From: Volutella citrinella
Lineage: Eukaryota > Ascomycota > Sordariomycetes > Hypocreales > Nectriaceae
DNA length: 64,000 bases
Direction of reading: 5' to 3'
NCBI GenBank assembly: GCA_034401135.1
Contig: JAWZSP010000006.1
Location: 3,534,001-3,598,000 of the forward strand
In this document: piece after piece, positions 44,685-56,847 of the stretch
Layout: every line of letters starts with the position of its first letter
Numbering within the stretch: the first letter of the stretch is position 1
Translations under genes and position numbers: made by a program
Notes under the pieces: generated by a model
What the model was told of the DNA's origin: nothing
Database searches by the model: none
Seen by the model: the letters and a program-made list of their open reading frames with translations, nothing else

Positions 44685-47600
44685 AGACGATTTGCGAGTC
44701 CGGTCTGTTGACGTCAGCGTATGCGAAGATGGAGGTCTTTCTGAGAGACATCTACGCGTGGCTGACAAGGAGACATTCTACACGAGCCTACGTTGATATG
44801 TGCATGCCTGCAAAAGTAGATGAGAAAATACAAATGAAAACAACATAGATTTAGCTACAAGCAAGCCTGTGACGCATTCTTCGCTAGCAACTCATCAGTA
44901 TTCGTCAGTGGCTGTCTTTGAGAATGCCAGGAGTCTCGATTCGCAATTTCCCAATTACCGGCCCAAGGGACTCAATGGATTGTCGGCCCCTTCTAAAGTC
45001 ACAATGGAAATTACGCTGTTCTATTCTGAGAGGGACGGCATTTTCTTTTGGAGATATTCCTAATGCCGAGGAATGTTTCTGCTGCCTCGTGTCCCTCATG
45101 TTTCAAACGAGCATGGACTCCGTCATGCTCTCCAGGCACTCAGGGATGGACGGTCCACCAAAGTGCCCGTGCAACACTGCAGCACGGCGCCTTGCGTCTG
45201 TCATCTGGGTGCCCTTTATGCCCTGGAGATCTTTACCCTCGAATAGAGTGTGCATTCGGGGCCCAGCGCTGCAGGCCTGACCGGGGACTCATAGGTTGTG
45301 TTCAAGCCGCACCGGAGTGTCCGGGGAATATTCACTGGTGGGGGCATTTCTGAGGCTTTATTTTCATCCCATTGAGTGTCAGATATGATTGAATCTTTAT
45401 GCTGTTGTTGGAAGGCCAGCCACCGGTGGCGTCGCATTGGATCGTTCACGTCGTAAGCGGGCGTTGCTTACACCCCTTGCCGTATTGGCCTGATGGACGG
45501 CGACATGCCAGTAGCAGCATGCCAAGATTCAATGCACTCTCGGTACTGGACGTAATTATCAGGAAGCGGCTTCAATGGCTAACATAGCGTAATTACGCTA
45601 CACTGGTCCACGGGTCGGCTGCGAGGGCTCATCAAGAAGACTGCAGGGGGAAAAGAAAAACAAGCTGACGAGTTGCTGCGTCGATGGGCCGAAACAGCCA
45701 CAATGGCGCTGAGACACGCAGGCTCGGGTACCTGTGGTTGCCGTTGAAGGCACAGCGGTCCTGGGGATGCTGCTCCTGCGTGTGCGTTCCAGCTCCCATG
45801 ACGAATGGTGATCATATAGACTACTTATCAGTTAGTAGATGAAGGGTCGGGATCGACCCGTGCTATTTGAACTGGACTCCTACATGTTGGCGGGACCTGG
45901 AGCTTGATAGGACAGAGCTTGTCCATACGTGTCCCGCTTACAAGCGTCACAATGACGAGGGTTAGGCTTGCCAGGCCGGCGTCAGACCAGCAGAAGGCCT
46001 GTGTGTCCAATGGCGCCAGATACGGGGCCAAGCGAATTGCTGCTGAGCAATTATTACCGTTCTGACAGAGAATCCGCTTCATGAAACCCCTTGCCACGAG
46101 GGTCTGGCGGCGTTAGTTGACAATAGCTTCCAATAGACACTCTAAGTTAGACGACGGCTGATGGTGATGTGCATGTTGGCGGTCCCATCGCACTGGAGAC
46201 ACGTCAATCCAGTAGCTGCACGGAGTACGCCGTACCTGCCTTAGGGCACATGCATGGAGAACCTGGGCGCGTCGGCCATCTCAGCCAGCCAGGGCGGCTC
46301 CTGGAACAAAGCGGATCTACTGTGAGTGCCCATTCTCAAACCCACTGTCTACGATTGATCGGCTGCGAAGCTCCGTATCGAGTGGCGTGTGGCGGCAAGC
46401 TTCATTCGTTTTCTCCCCTGTTGAGTGTTGAGCCTTCTTGTCCACTGACATGCCAGGCACCTCGCTCGCTCTCACACCGATCCCCCTTGGCCTTGCGTTA
46501 GCACGCTTCGAAATGCGCAGAGGGATCGCATTTCTCAGGCGACGACGGTCGACGGAGCCTCAATCTCGTTCCAATGCTGGTCATGGAGGGACGACGACGC
46601 CACGAGCAGTCTCAAACGGAGGGCGCACGCAGCGTAGGGCAGGGTAATTACTGCCGAAGGTACCGAGAGGGTACGGCCGACACTGGAGCCATGTCCCCTC
46701 AATACGATAGCACCACCCAATAACCCCTGGAGGCGCTCTCGCCGTCTGCCCATTGAGCCAATCTGAGGCAGGGCCCAGCGTGCGCACGTCCAACCGCCCA
46801 GCAGCTGGCATCCCCAAAGCAGACATGGTGGGCCAAGCTAGGGCCAGCCAGAGCCAGCCATAGTGGGCCAGAGCGCAGAATCCTTGCATTCCCAGCCTGG
46901 GGGAGATTCGTCGGGCTCCACTGCTGGCTCGACGGGGAGGCGATGATAACACCACCGACCACTTCCCACCTGAGGGTACGAGCGTCGAGTCGACAGGGAC
47001 GGCGGCGGCGGCTGACGACTTGGCTCGCCGACTGGCATGCTGGCGTCGGTCCTGTGCTGTGGTTAATTACAGTGTGTGCTCGTGTGTGGTATGCGGGATG
47101 CGGTATGCGAGGACGGCGGGACGCATGGCGGACCCGTGCGTGTCTCCAGGGCTTGGCTTGCGGATGGCTCGTGGGGTCGATCGAGGGCCAAGGTTGGGCG
47201 GCCTGCCTGCTGTGAGCCCTTGCAACAACTGCCTATCTCACCTCCCTTGCTCATCAAGTCTGCTACAAGCGCGGGACATGTCAATGGTTGCTGTGTGGCC
47301 TGCTCTTTTTTGACTCGGCGTCCATGGACACACCCATGCGGGTCGCCAAAGTCCCGCAACCCCTGCACCATGGCCGTAGCGCACGTCCTATCCGCCTTTA
47401 GCCTGGGCGCGCGGCTGGATGAACCGGCCCCAAACTGGATCGATTTGCAGTCGTCTTTCCCAATGTCTCTGGCTGGGCGATGACCCGGAGCTTGCTCTCC
47501 TCAATATGGAGTACCTGCATGGCCGTGGCTGGCTACGACGTAAGTATTGGCCTTGGGAACCAGTGGACTGCAGGTAGCTTCTCTCGCCTTCCCCATCTCT

Positions 47601-48376
47601 ATCTCCTACATGACCACGCCGGGCGACGACGACCAGTATCATCCCTACCCTTTCCTACTCCTACTGTATTTACCCACTCCGCCGCGGGCATCTTCTCCCT
47701 CATCGTCACCTTCTCCGCCTGCGCTCCCCATCTTGTGTCGTATTGCTTGACTCTCCTAGTCCTTTCTCGTCCATTTCGCCCTTATTCTGTGCTTCTTTTT
47801 ACCCCCTCACCTCCCACACTCCGACCCAACCTCGTCTATACCTGGTCCTCGGCTCCATCTCCTCCGCAGTGGCGACCAACCTCAATCCTCCCGCCACCTT
47901 CCTTCGATCGCGTCCCCGCATCGTGCATTGTGCATTGTCATTTGGTTTCCTTCTCCATGGTCCCGACTGCTGTACGACTCCTGCTATTGTAGCTGCTGCG
48001 CATTTCTTATCCAGGTCTAGCAAGTCCGTTCCAGATTTGCTATTCCACGACTCCCGACCAATCCATATCTGCGGTTGACGGCGTATACCGCAGCTCCTCG
48101 CATGTCTGTCTTGATCTAGCGTCTCGCACATTGCTTCTTTACCGCTATACTACACGCAGCTCGCCGTGTGGTGCCATTGCATCCAAAAGTAATGCTGGCT
48201 GCTTAATCTCTAATACTTTAATACTCCTCGCCCGCTCCACGATACACACTCCTGCCACATCCCTCTCCGGCTTTGTCAACCTCCCAGGTCAATCCGTGAC
48301 GAGCTGGCCCTTGTCGGATTGACTCGACTCGACGAGCCGAGGGTGTTCGGTCCTCTCACACAACGCACCCAGCAAT
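44685..48376. other. Long gene-poor region (3.7 kb)
   Basis: No gene is supported between the asparaginyl-tRNA synthetase stop and the aspartic protease start. Imperfect GGCCAGCCA-type repeats lie at about 46,830-46,865. From about 47,550 to 48,340 the + strand is strongly pyrimidine-rich with many short T/C runs, fitting a long 5' leader or core promoter of the protease gene. A non-coding transcript cannot be excluded. Confidence 0.5.
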
Positions 48377-50071
48377 ATGCGCACAGCTGTCTGGCTGGCG
48401 CAGCTGGCACTATGGACCTCAACCTCACACGCCTTCTTCCCCTACGACCCGGAATGGCACCGTGAAGCACGCGAGGCTTCCGTTTCCGCCAAGGACCGAA
48501 GGGCCCCTGCGATAGATGCTGCTATAGATGCCCAGAATGGCTTACATTTCGACATCAGGCGGCGTAAGACTCAGGTTTGTTACGGGCACCAATCCTGGCC
48601 GAGTTCAGATCCAAGTATTGACCGTCTGTTCCCAGTCCAACTCTGCAGTATACGATAGAGCAGCCAAGGCGGCATCCCGATTGGCAGCCAAGTATGCTCG
48701 CCGACAGCCGACCTACACCGACGATGGACTCGAAAAGCGGGCCAACATTTACAGGGTCATGGAGGCCAAAGACCCAAAGACCGATCTGAGCCAGGGAATT
48801 CACCAAGACGGTACTGACTACTCCTACTTCGTCCAGGTTCAGCTGGGTTCCAAGAAGCATGATATGTACATGCTCGTCGACACTGGCGCTGGATCGAGCT
48901 GGGTCATGGGCAGCGACTGTAACACCGATGCGTGCAAGAGGCACAACACTTTTGGACCCAGAGATTCGGATACACTGAACCAGACGGGCAAGCCCTTTTC
49001 CATCGCCTACGGATCTGGCAAGGTCAGCGGCAAGCTGGTCAAGGATACTATGAGCATTGCCGGCTTGAGCTTCGACTACCTGTTTGGTCTCGCTGATCAG
49101 ACATCGGATCAATTTGTTCAATTTGCCTTTGACGGAATTCTGGGACTCTCTCCCAGCAGCGGTGCCAGCGACAACTTCATTGACACCCTAGTAAAAGCAG
49201 GCCAAGTGCCAAAGAAGATCTTTTGCATGGTCCTCAACCGAGCGTCTGACGGCGAAAATACTGGGCACATCACCTTTGGCTCAACAAACAAGGACATGTA
49301 TACGGGCGAGATTTCCTACACCCCCCTCGTCAAGGATGACGACTGGTCCATCAAAATGGACGACTTCTCCTTCGACGGCAAAAAGGCAAACCTCGGTGGC
49401 TTCACTGCCTACATCGACAGTGGAACCTCTTACATCTTTGGTCCTGGGGATGCCGTCAAGAGCCTGCACAGTGCCATCCCTGGCGCAGAGTCCTCAGATG
49501 GCGTCACATTCACTGTCCCATGTGACACCAATAAGAACTTGACGGTTACTTTCTCTGGGGTCCAATATCAAATATCGCCCAAGGACTGGGTTGCACCCCA
49601 GAACAAGGACGGCAAATGTTCAAGTAACATCTACGGCCACGAAGTTGTCAAAGGCGCATGGCTTCTTGGCGATACTTTCCTCAAAAATGTGTACAGCGTC
49701 TTCGACAGAGACGAGAAACGCATTGGTGAGACCTTCCCCCGCGCCAATGACTTGTTATTGTACTAATCTTGATAGGATTTGCCGCGAGACCATTCAAGAC
49801 ACAAGTTGAGAAACCGAAGAGCGAGACCGGCACTACCACGGGCTCGCCCACCTCCGGAGAGACACAACCGAAGCAGAGCGAGACCAGCTCCGGTTCGTCG
49901 AAACCTGATAGCGGAATTGGCCACGAAACCGCGGCCTCTGCTTCCGGCACGGCCGCTGGCAGCCAACCCACGAACACAAAAAACTCGGCATCATCCCATC
50001 GGCCTCTGCCATCTATTTACATTACATCATTCTTCTCTGTAGCAACTTTTTTGGTTGTCCTCGCCGCCTAA
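48377..50071 (+). CDS. GPI-anchored aspartic protease (yapsin/CtsD-like)
   Basis: Three exons: 48377-48563, 48649-49725 and 49776-50071; 519 residues, introns 85 and 50 bp. A signal peptide (1-19) is followed by a propeptide to ~105. The pepsin-fold domain has both catalytic motifs, LVDTGAGSSWV (D140) and YIDSGTSYIFG (D319), with a disulphide-type C153/C158 pair (DCNTDAC). After ~430 comes a Ser/Thr/Gly-rich spacer and a hydrophobic C-terminus (ITSFFSVATFLVVLAA), a standard GPI signal. Such proteases sit at the plasma membrane and wall and process or degrade surface proteins. The first donor (GTAAGA at 48564) was chosen over GTTTGT 13 bases later because it alone keeps frame with exon 2. Confidence 0.92.
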
Positions 50072-50944
50072 GCTCGGCTCCGACGACTTATTTACACTCT
50101 TTAATATTGCGACATGGTTTCACACGCACCAACCAAAGGAAGGGAATTTGATGGAGAGCACCATACTACGAAGGCTCTCGACTGCGTCAAATCCGTGGTG
50201 GCACATTTTCGGAAAGCCCGGACTGGAGCCGAAAAGCTGTGAATGCTTAATCAAAACAATCGCCCGAGTTCACGGGGCTGTCGGAAGGACGCAGTACTGC
50301 ATGTAGTACTGCGTGGTGTGATATGGGAGACTCTGATAACACCCGTATTTCAGGGGCGAAGGACAAGTGTTGGGATAACAGCCCAACGCTGCCGTCCCCT
50401 GGCTGAAACTGAACATAGTACAAACAGCCTAGCACACTTGAATAGAACCGCTCGACTGCAATGCTATGCATCTCGGATCGAACTGAGACTGCTGACTGGA
50501 CCATGCGTGATTTCTGTATGTCTCGAAAAAGTTTCTATAGCAATAATAGTAGGTAGCTGCCACGCTTGGTCGAGACCCTGGCGTAATCCATAAGGCGGTG
50601 GATGTTGAGAAACCTTATCCATGGACAGCGGTAAAATTAGACCCCTATTCTGCGCGAACCACCAATTCAGGAATATGCCGGAGCGAGTCGAAAGCAGCAA
50701 ACACGGGATCTTGGAAAAAACAGGTCTGGGAGTGCCTTGCCAGAGCGTGTGTTATTGAGCACAGCTTATGTCCTATTCACGGCTACACCATGGGCTGGGA
50801 ACGAACACGGACCGTATCCCTTCGAAACAATAACACGCATATCATGACGGAGGCTCTAGGCCATGCACAGGACAGATAGACGCCTCCAGTACCTCCGCTA
50901 GCACTAGAGTATCCCCCACACAAGGTTGACTTTAGTGGGCTCCC
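50072..50944. other. Intergenic between protease and transporter
   Basis: No gene is supported. It contains the perfect inverted repeat at 50289-50314. Confidence 0.5.
50289..50314. repeat. Perfect 10-bp inverted repeat with 6-nt loop
   Basis: ACGCAGTACT and its reverse complement AGTACTGCGT flank the loop GCATGT, 218 bp after the protease stop codon. As RNA it would form a stable 10-bp hairpin; as DNA it could be a dyad binding site. Confidence 0.75.
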
Positions 50945-51243
50945 ATGGCAATGTCCGCCAATCCCGGCGCATCCCGTCCCACGAGCCCCCCGGAGGTACC
51001 CCTGCCTGATCCGGAAGACGACGCACGCAAGGTAATGCAACGCAACGGCAACACAGCTGCAACCTCGAATCTACACCATAACCTCCTGGCAGCCTCGCTC
51101 TGGCTTATCTTTTTTCATTCTTCGCCTTTCTTTCAGACCCAATTCGAGATACACAAGGGAACTCGCCTTGCTTCGTTTGCGACGACCCGACACGGCCCAG
51201 AGAAGATGAGCACGCGGCTACCATCTCTTCCTGCTCCTGAACA

Positions 51244-53062
51244 ATGACGCAGGCCCGCCCCAATGCGAACGGCGAGGACCAAGGCCTCCTCGGCCGGCAC
51301 TCACACGACGACGACGATGCCGGATTCTTCGGCATAGGCGACGGCGGCAGCAGCGACAACCTCGACGTCAACTCGAGCAAGGCGGATCTCGCCAACGGGC
51401 GCGAAGCCTTCGCCACGACCCCTCGAACCCCGAACCGCGTGCGCTTTGATTTGACCCCCGAGATCGTCGGCATCAGCAACGGCCACGCCTCTCCCCGCCG
51501 CAGCTATGGCGACAGCGACCTCGAGTACGGGAACGGCAGCGAGGGCCGTCCCTCGAGCGACGGCTTCCTCGACTATGACGACCCGTTGCACAGCCCGCAC
51601 CACACGCACCGCATCCCGCTGCTCACCAACATCGAGGCGCCCAGCGTCACCATGGCCAATGCCATGGGCGACGCCTCGGAGCGTGCGGCCGAGGAAATGG
51701 CGCGCCCCAAGAGCGGCATGCGTTCTGCCTTTATGAACATGGCCAACAGCATCATCGGCGCCGGCATCATCGGCCAGCCCTACGCTGTGCGTCAGGCGGG
51801 CCTGCTGGCAGGCACTCTGCTTCTGATTGGCTTGACTGTCATCGTCGACTGGACAATCTGCTTGATTGTTATCAACAGCAAGCTGAGCGGCACGAGCCAC
51901 TTCCAGGGCACCGTGGAGCACTGCTTTGGCCAGCCGGGACTGATCGCCATCAGCCTCGCGCAGTGGATTTTCGCCTTTGGCGGCATGGTTGCGTACGGCG
52001 TCATCGTGGGTGATACGATCCCACACGTGCTGTTGGCCGTGTGGCCGGACTTGGGAAGCGTGCCCGTATTAGGGCTGCTGGCAAACCGACAGGTGGCAAT
52101 CGCCGTCTTTATTTTGGGCATCGCGTACCCTTTGACACTCTATCGAGACATCTCCAAGGTGAGTAGTCCTTCGCGACTTTCAAATATGAGCCCCGTCTTT
52201 GGAGGGTCCTCCCTCCTCTGTTGCTGAGGAATCGTTGCTGATTATCTTCGGGAACAGCTGGCCAAGGCAAGCACTCTTGCCCTCTTTGGTATGATGATCA
52301 TCGTCGTGACGGTCCTTATCGAAGGCATTGTAACACCCTCGTCCGAACGAGGCAAATTTACCCCCAAGCTTTTACTCGTAAACGACGGCTTCTTCCAGGC
52401 CATTGGAGTCATTTCATTTGGTAGGTGGCCGGATTCTCAGGAGTGTGGCCAAGGGATGCATCAACTAACACTGCAATCCAGCATTTGTTTGTCATCATAA
52501 TTCTCTCTTAATCTACGGCTCTCTAAAGACGCCGACCATCGACAACTTCTCCAAGGTCACTCATTACTCGACGGGCGTGTCCATGCTCGCGTGCCTCATC
52601 CTCGGACTCGGTGGCTTCCTCACCTTTGGCGACAAGACATCGGGCAACGTCCTCAACAACTTTTCGCCTGACAATTCCCTAGTCAACGTCGCGCGGCTGT
52701 GCTTTGGGCTCAACATGTTGACGACTTTGCCGCTCGAGGCGTTTGTGTGCCGCGAGGTGATGCTCACATACTTCTTCCCCGATGAGCCCTTCAACATGAA
52801 CCGGCATTTGCTGTTCAGCACGGCGTTGGTTGTGGCAGCCATGACACTGAGCCTTGTGACTTGCGATCTGGGCGCCGTGTTCGAACTGGTGGGCGCGACG
52901 AGCGCTGTGGCCATGGCGTATATTCTACCGCCCATGTGCTACATCAAGCTGACGACGCGGAGCTGGCGAACGTACCTGGCGTACGCCGTCGTGGCTTTTG
53001 GATCCGTCGTCATGGTGATTAGCGTCATCCAGGCGATTGCCAAGATGACGAACCGTGCGTAA
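51244..53062 (+). CDS. AVT-type vacuolar amino-acid transporter (SLC38-like)
   Basis: Three exons: 51244-52158, 52258-52420 and 52482-53062; 552 residues. The first ~155 residues are soluble with an acidic His/Asp-rich patch. About 11 hydrophobic segments follow, beginning with the family's MNMANSIIGAGIIGQPYAVRQAG. The last exon starts with FVCHHNSLLIYGSL, a hallmark of the AVT/SLC38 group. Avt2/Avt6-like members export amino acids from the vacuole. Two boundaries are uncertain. An upstream exon at 50945-51031 (29 codons) could splice in frame to 51253, replacing the first three codons. A final intron 53055-53136 with CTGAC branch site would replace the last two codons by PKDGPAVCM ending at 53165. 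Confidence 0.9.
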
Positions 53063-54884
53063 CCCTTCCCTATCGTTCATCTAGCTACCTTGACATCCTT
53101 GTCTACTTTGTTGATATACTGACTTTGCGTGTTCAGCCAAGGACGGACCAGCGGTGTGCATGTAAAGAGGTCGTTTGACTGGGCAACTTGGCACCTCTTT
53201 CGATGTCTCCCTCTACGAAGACAGTGTATGATATGAACAAAAAGGAACTGGTTACATACAGGGCGCCGGATTGGCTGGGCCATGATACGACGCGAAACGA
53301 GACGATCCATGGGCCAGGCAGTAGACGGTTCAAGATGTATCGGCGGGCCGGTCGGGCTGGCACCGAGGAACATGGCCCTGCCCCGGCCCTGCCCAGCCAG
53401 TCCGAGCCAATCCAAGCCAGGGAATGGATGCATGTTGGTGTGTATCTCGGCATGTTAGGACGGGAAGGACGGAGTATGTATCTTGCGTGATTGGATTACG
53501 GACCAAGACATAGACGCTCTCGAGAGACAGGCACAGGGACTGGCGCGTGGATACTACGGGCGTTGCTTGTGCATCTTGTTACATCTAATGCATATCCAGG
53601 TGTCTCCTTTCTTCACAGAAGCGATTCGCGCGGCCCGGCCAGAGCGGCTGGACTTTGTTGCCGAGGCCCGCAGCAATGAATATACGGATTCCGATAGTCT
53701 TTCTACCTGAATCATCGGGGGCCTGTGTCCGCGGCTCACCGCTGCCCGCCCACCCTCGTTTCCTGTCCTGATGCTCGCCTCATCCGATGTCCGATGTCCC
53801 CTCCTCCACTTGAGGTGGGGGCCCAGCCGATGCTGCGCTCGTGCAGCTGGAGCGAGCGAGGTCCGGCGCGGCCATCCGTCGCGTTGCCTGCCTAGCTCTG
53901 CCCTGCCCGCTGGACTCATGCGCGTCATGTCCCTCTGCGCGCCCCCATGTCGGCCGCCTGGTGCTCCTCGGGTCGGACTTGTTTGGAAAAGCCGATCGAT
54001 TCTCTCATGACGGCGAGGGTTATCCTGAAGAGCCTTGTGTAAGGCTGGTTATCATATCAGTCAGTGTCTCTGACGCTGAAACTGATCTGCATCCGGCGTC
54101 ACATCCCCCCTCCAAAGCAGCGCCCGCCTGGAGCCTATCAACGACAGGCCGTTGCAGCTGATGACCAGCGCCGGCGCCGCCGTCGTGGCACACTGTCGAA
54201 CCCAAAAGACGGGACACTAACTTAAGGGCGATGCTTTCCGACCTATGGGTGATGCCGGCGAATCGCGTCCCGTGCATAGGATCCACCATCTTGCTTGTCG
54301 CAGCTGCTCATGTGGGGATTCGACAACCCAAGATGGGCAACGGCCCTTTCCTTCATAGCTCATTGCTGCCACTTGTTGATGCTGGGTGCGCCTCGCTGAA
54401 GGGCAGGCGCGCTACGCAGAATTTACGAGCCGAAGCTGGTCGGTTGAAAGCAGGTATGGAGAACAGCCCGACCAACCCCAGCGCAGCACGCAAGCCGGGT
54501 CGAGGCAAATAGGGAAAGAGCAAGGCATGGCAAGGACTCCCAGAAAGGCAATGGGATGATGGCAGGGCCGGAGGCCAGGATGGCCCCCCCCCGGCGCCTG
54601 CCCACGGAGCGGCGTGGAGCGCGGAAGGGGCTCCCGTATGGATAGGTTGCTCTCTCGTTCTCCTCTCGGTCGCCTCACAGTCAGGTGGTGCCCAGTTCTC
54701 CGCTGCCTGACTTTTCCCGCGTCTGGCCCTTTTTATCTGCTCCTCCGCCGCCGTTCTGCTTTTGCACTCGAATCCTTCCCTTTCCTCAACTCGCCCCAAA
54801 CTTCTCACAGCCAACGTCCACCGCCTCAGCTTCCGCAAAGCCCAAACCAACAGCCCCACGACTTACCACAAACCTTCCGCCACC
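53063..54884. other. Intergenic, no gene recognised
   Basis: About 1.8 kb. No gene is supported. The last ~200 bp before 54,885 are CT-rich and form a plausible leader for the micropeptide gene. A short Pro/Ala-coding-like CCCTGCC repeat lies near 53,380-53,400. Confidence 0.45.
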
Positions 54885-55182
54885 ATGCAGCCCCTCGTCA
54901 ACTTCCACGACAACACCTGCCCCAAGTGCCACGCCTCCATCTCCGGAGACAACAAGTCCTGCGGCAGCTGCGGCGCTGTAAGTTACCTCACCTAGATTTC
55001 AGATCCCGTCAGCATCGCCCAGACCGGGGTGTTCCATCTCCTCTGGCGAAGCTTCCCATCAAAGCGAGGCCAAACATTCTTTTGTCTTCCGCAATACTAT
55101 TGTCACCCTTTTACCCTCGCTGTAGAACGTTTGTGCAACTAACATCGGGATGTACCCCGCCTTCCAGTCCTGCCCGGTCTAG
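54885..55182 (+). CDS. 35-residue zinc-knuckle-like micropeptide
   Basis: Two exons, 54885-54977 and 55168-55182, split by a 190-bp intron with strong donor GTAAGT, branch site CTAAC and acceptor TTCCAG. The product is 35 residues and contains CPKC (C12, C15) and CGSC (C26, C29) plus C33 in the ending SCPV. Four cysteines in two CxxC pairs 10 residues apart are the spacing of a minimal zinc ribbon. The ATG has a strong context (CCACCATGC). If the intron is kept, the product is 36 residues with a different last five. I do not recognise a named family; similar tiny Cys-rich proteins seem to occur in related fungi, but that is from general impression. Confidence 0.6.
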
Positions 55183-56847
55183 ATTAGCCCTGAGCTGACA
55201 TAAACAACCAACGCATTTGCTTCAACATTCTCTTGGACGACATGGACGACGCGATATGACATAGCAACGACGATGCGGGGAGAGGAAGGAGTCTACAGTC
55301 CCTACCAGCTAAGTTGGATTCGCAATACCCGGGGTGGCGGGCCATGTGGAAGATATCATGACGGTGTCTCTTAGACGAGACCTCGCCTTGTCATGTGGCA
55401 CCATTCATTCACTCAAACTAAGCCTGTATAAGATCAAGTCGATTAGACTTACTCCGCCTCCTCCTGTGTCTTTGTGACTGATGAGTTTCCTTTTTCAACG
55501 GCTCTTCCTCACTGGCTCGGCACGACCTGTCCAGACGTACCGGACGCTCCCTGGTCTGCGACCAAGCTGAGTTCCGCTGCATATATTGCAACCTACCCAT
55601 GTGCGCAAGACGTTGGCATCATTGCACTCCGAGGCCCACCACACAGAGACCCGTGTTTGGATCTCACAGCCAAGAATCTGCCTTGTGGCGGCTGATGCTG
55701 AGCCCCTCAAGCAGGAGTTCCCACCATTTGTTCAGCTGCCCACTAACATGGCGAACACAGTGGGTGACGACATTGCCAACAAATCAGCCCTATATGCTTA
55801 CGGCACCCCCCTCCAAGTGCCGCTTTTGGCCAAAGGACGCGCTTGTCAGTGTGGGCGTCGACACTCGCCTGATGATAAGCAATGATTACATGTTGCCAGC
55901 CTTACGTGACTCTAGGCCGCACTGTACGTAGTGTAAGACGTCCATGCATCTGACACAAGCTACGAGGTCGCTGCAACTGCATTGGAAACTGCAGCCTAGC
56001 ATCCAGTTACGGCCCTGGGCATTGCCAGCTGGGATGCTCAGTCGACAGACGAGACGCAGAATGCCACAGATTCAGAGAGCGGTTACATAGCTTGCACGGG
56101 CACGCGGAGCGGATTGGTGAGCGGAAAGAACAACAAAACATTAAACAGGAGGCCCTACGCAATAGATACCCCATCTCCACGGTCTAAGTAACGGTCCGAG
56201 GCCTCGAGAGAATACGAAAGACTTATGATCTGGCCTTCAACTCGAGGGTCCCCCGGTCGGACCCTCCGCTGTCCACACACATTCACAACGCTCTATACTC
56301 TCGAGCCCCAGAGCAGCCATTCCACATCCGGCCCTCCTGACCCCTCGCTCGCTCGCCGTTCCCTTCTCCGTATGCCAGATAAGAAACGAAGGCGAGAGGC
56401 CTCACCGTATTCCTCCACTTGACCCAACAAAAAACCCTGCCCTGGGTCCCCCCAAAACGCAATACGCAGAGATACATAAAACAGGGCCCCGCTCGCCTGC
56501 CAATGGTTGATAAGAAAAGTGCCAGACTGCCCGGCGTCGGGATGCCGCCCGCACATCCTCCAGGTCAGAGGACACCATTTCTCATCGGGTGCACCCATCA
56601 GCCGAGCATGTAATTAGCATGGAAGCTGATGGACCTAGACATGAGAGCGACGAGATGATATCAAACTCCAGATTCCGAAAATAAAACCGATGCAAATCAA
56701 CAGCCGTCGTCGTCATGGCTGCCGTGGATCCATCATCCGAACAGCAGGGGCCAATTTGAAGATGAGCCTAAAGCGACGATGATTTACAACGTAGGGTCGA
56801 GCCGAGAGGTAGGTATGCGTTCCGCTCGAGTGCACATTAAAGTCGCC
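55183..56847. other. Intergenic, no gene recognised
   Basis: About 1.7 kb between the micropeptide gene (+) and the RHO1 stop (-). No gene is supported. Confidence 0.5.

Noticed and set aside
42912..44768. 618-codon open frame antisense to the asparaginyl-tRNA synthetase
   Set aside because: It mirrors a strongly biased coding sequence; the sense strand has all class II synthetase motifs, while the antisense product is compositionally odd (Val/Leu/Gly/Asp) and matches no family.
45840..45870. GGGATCGACCC-like element resembling a tRNA T-arm
   Set aside because: No matching D-arm, anticodon stem or acceptor pairing at the right distances on either strand.
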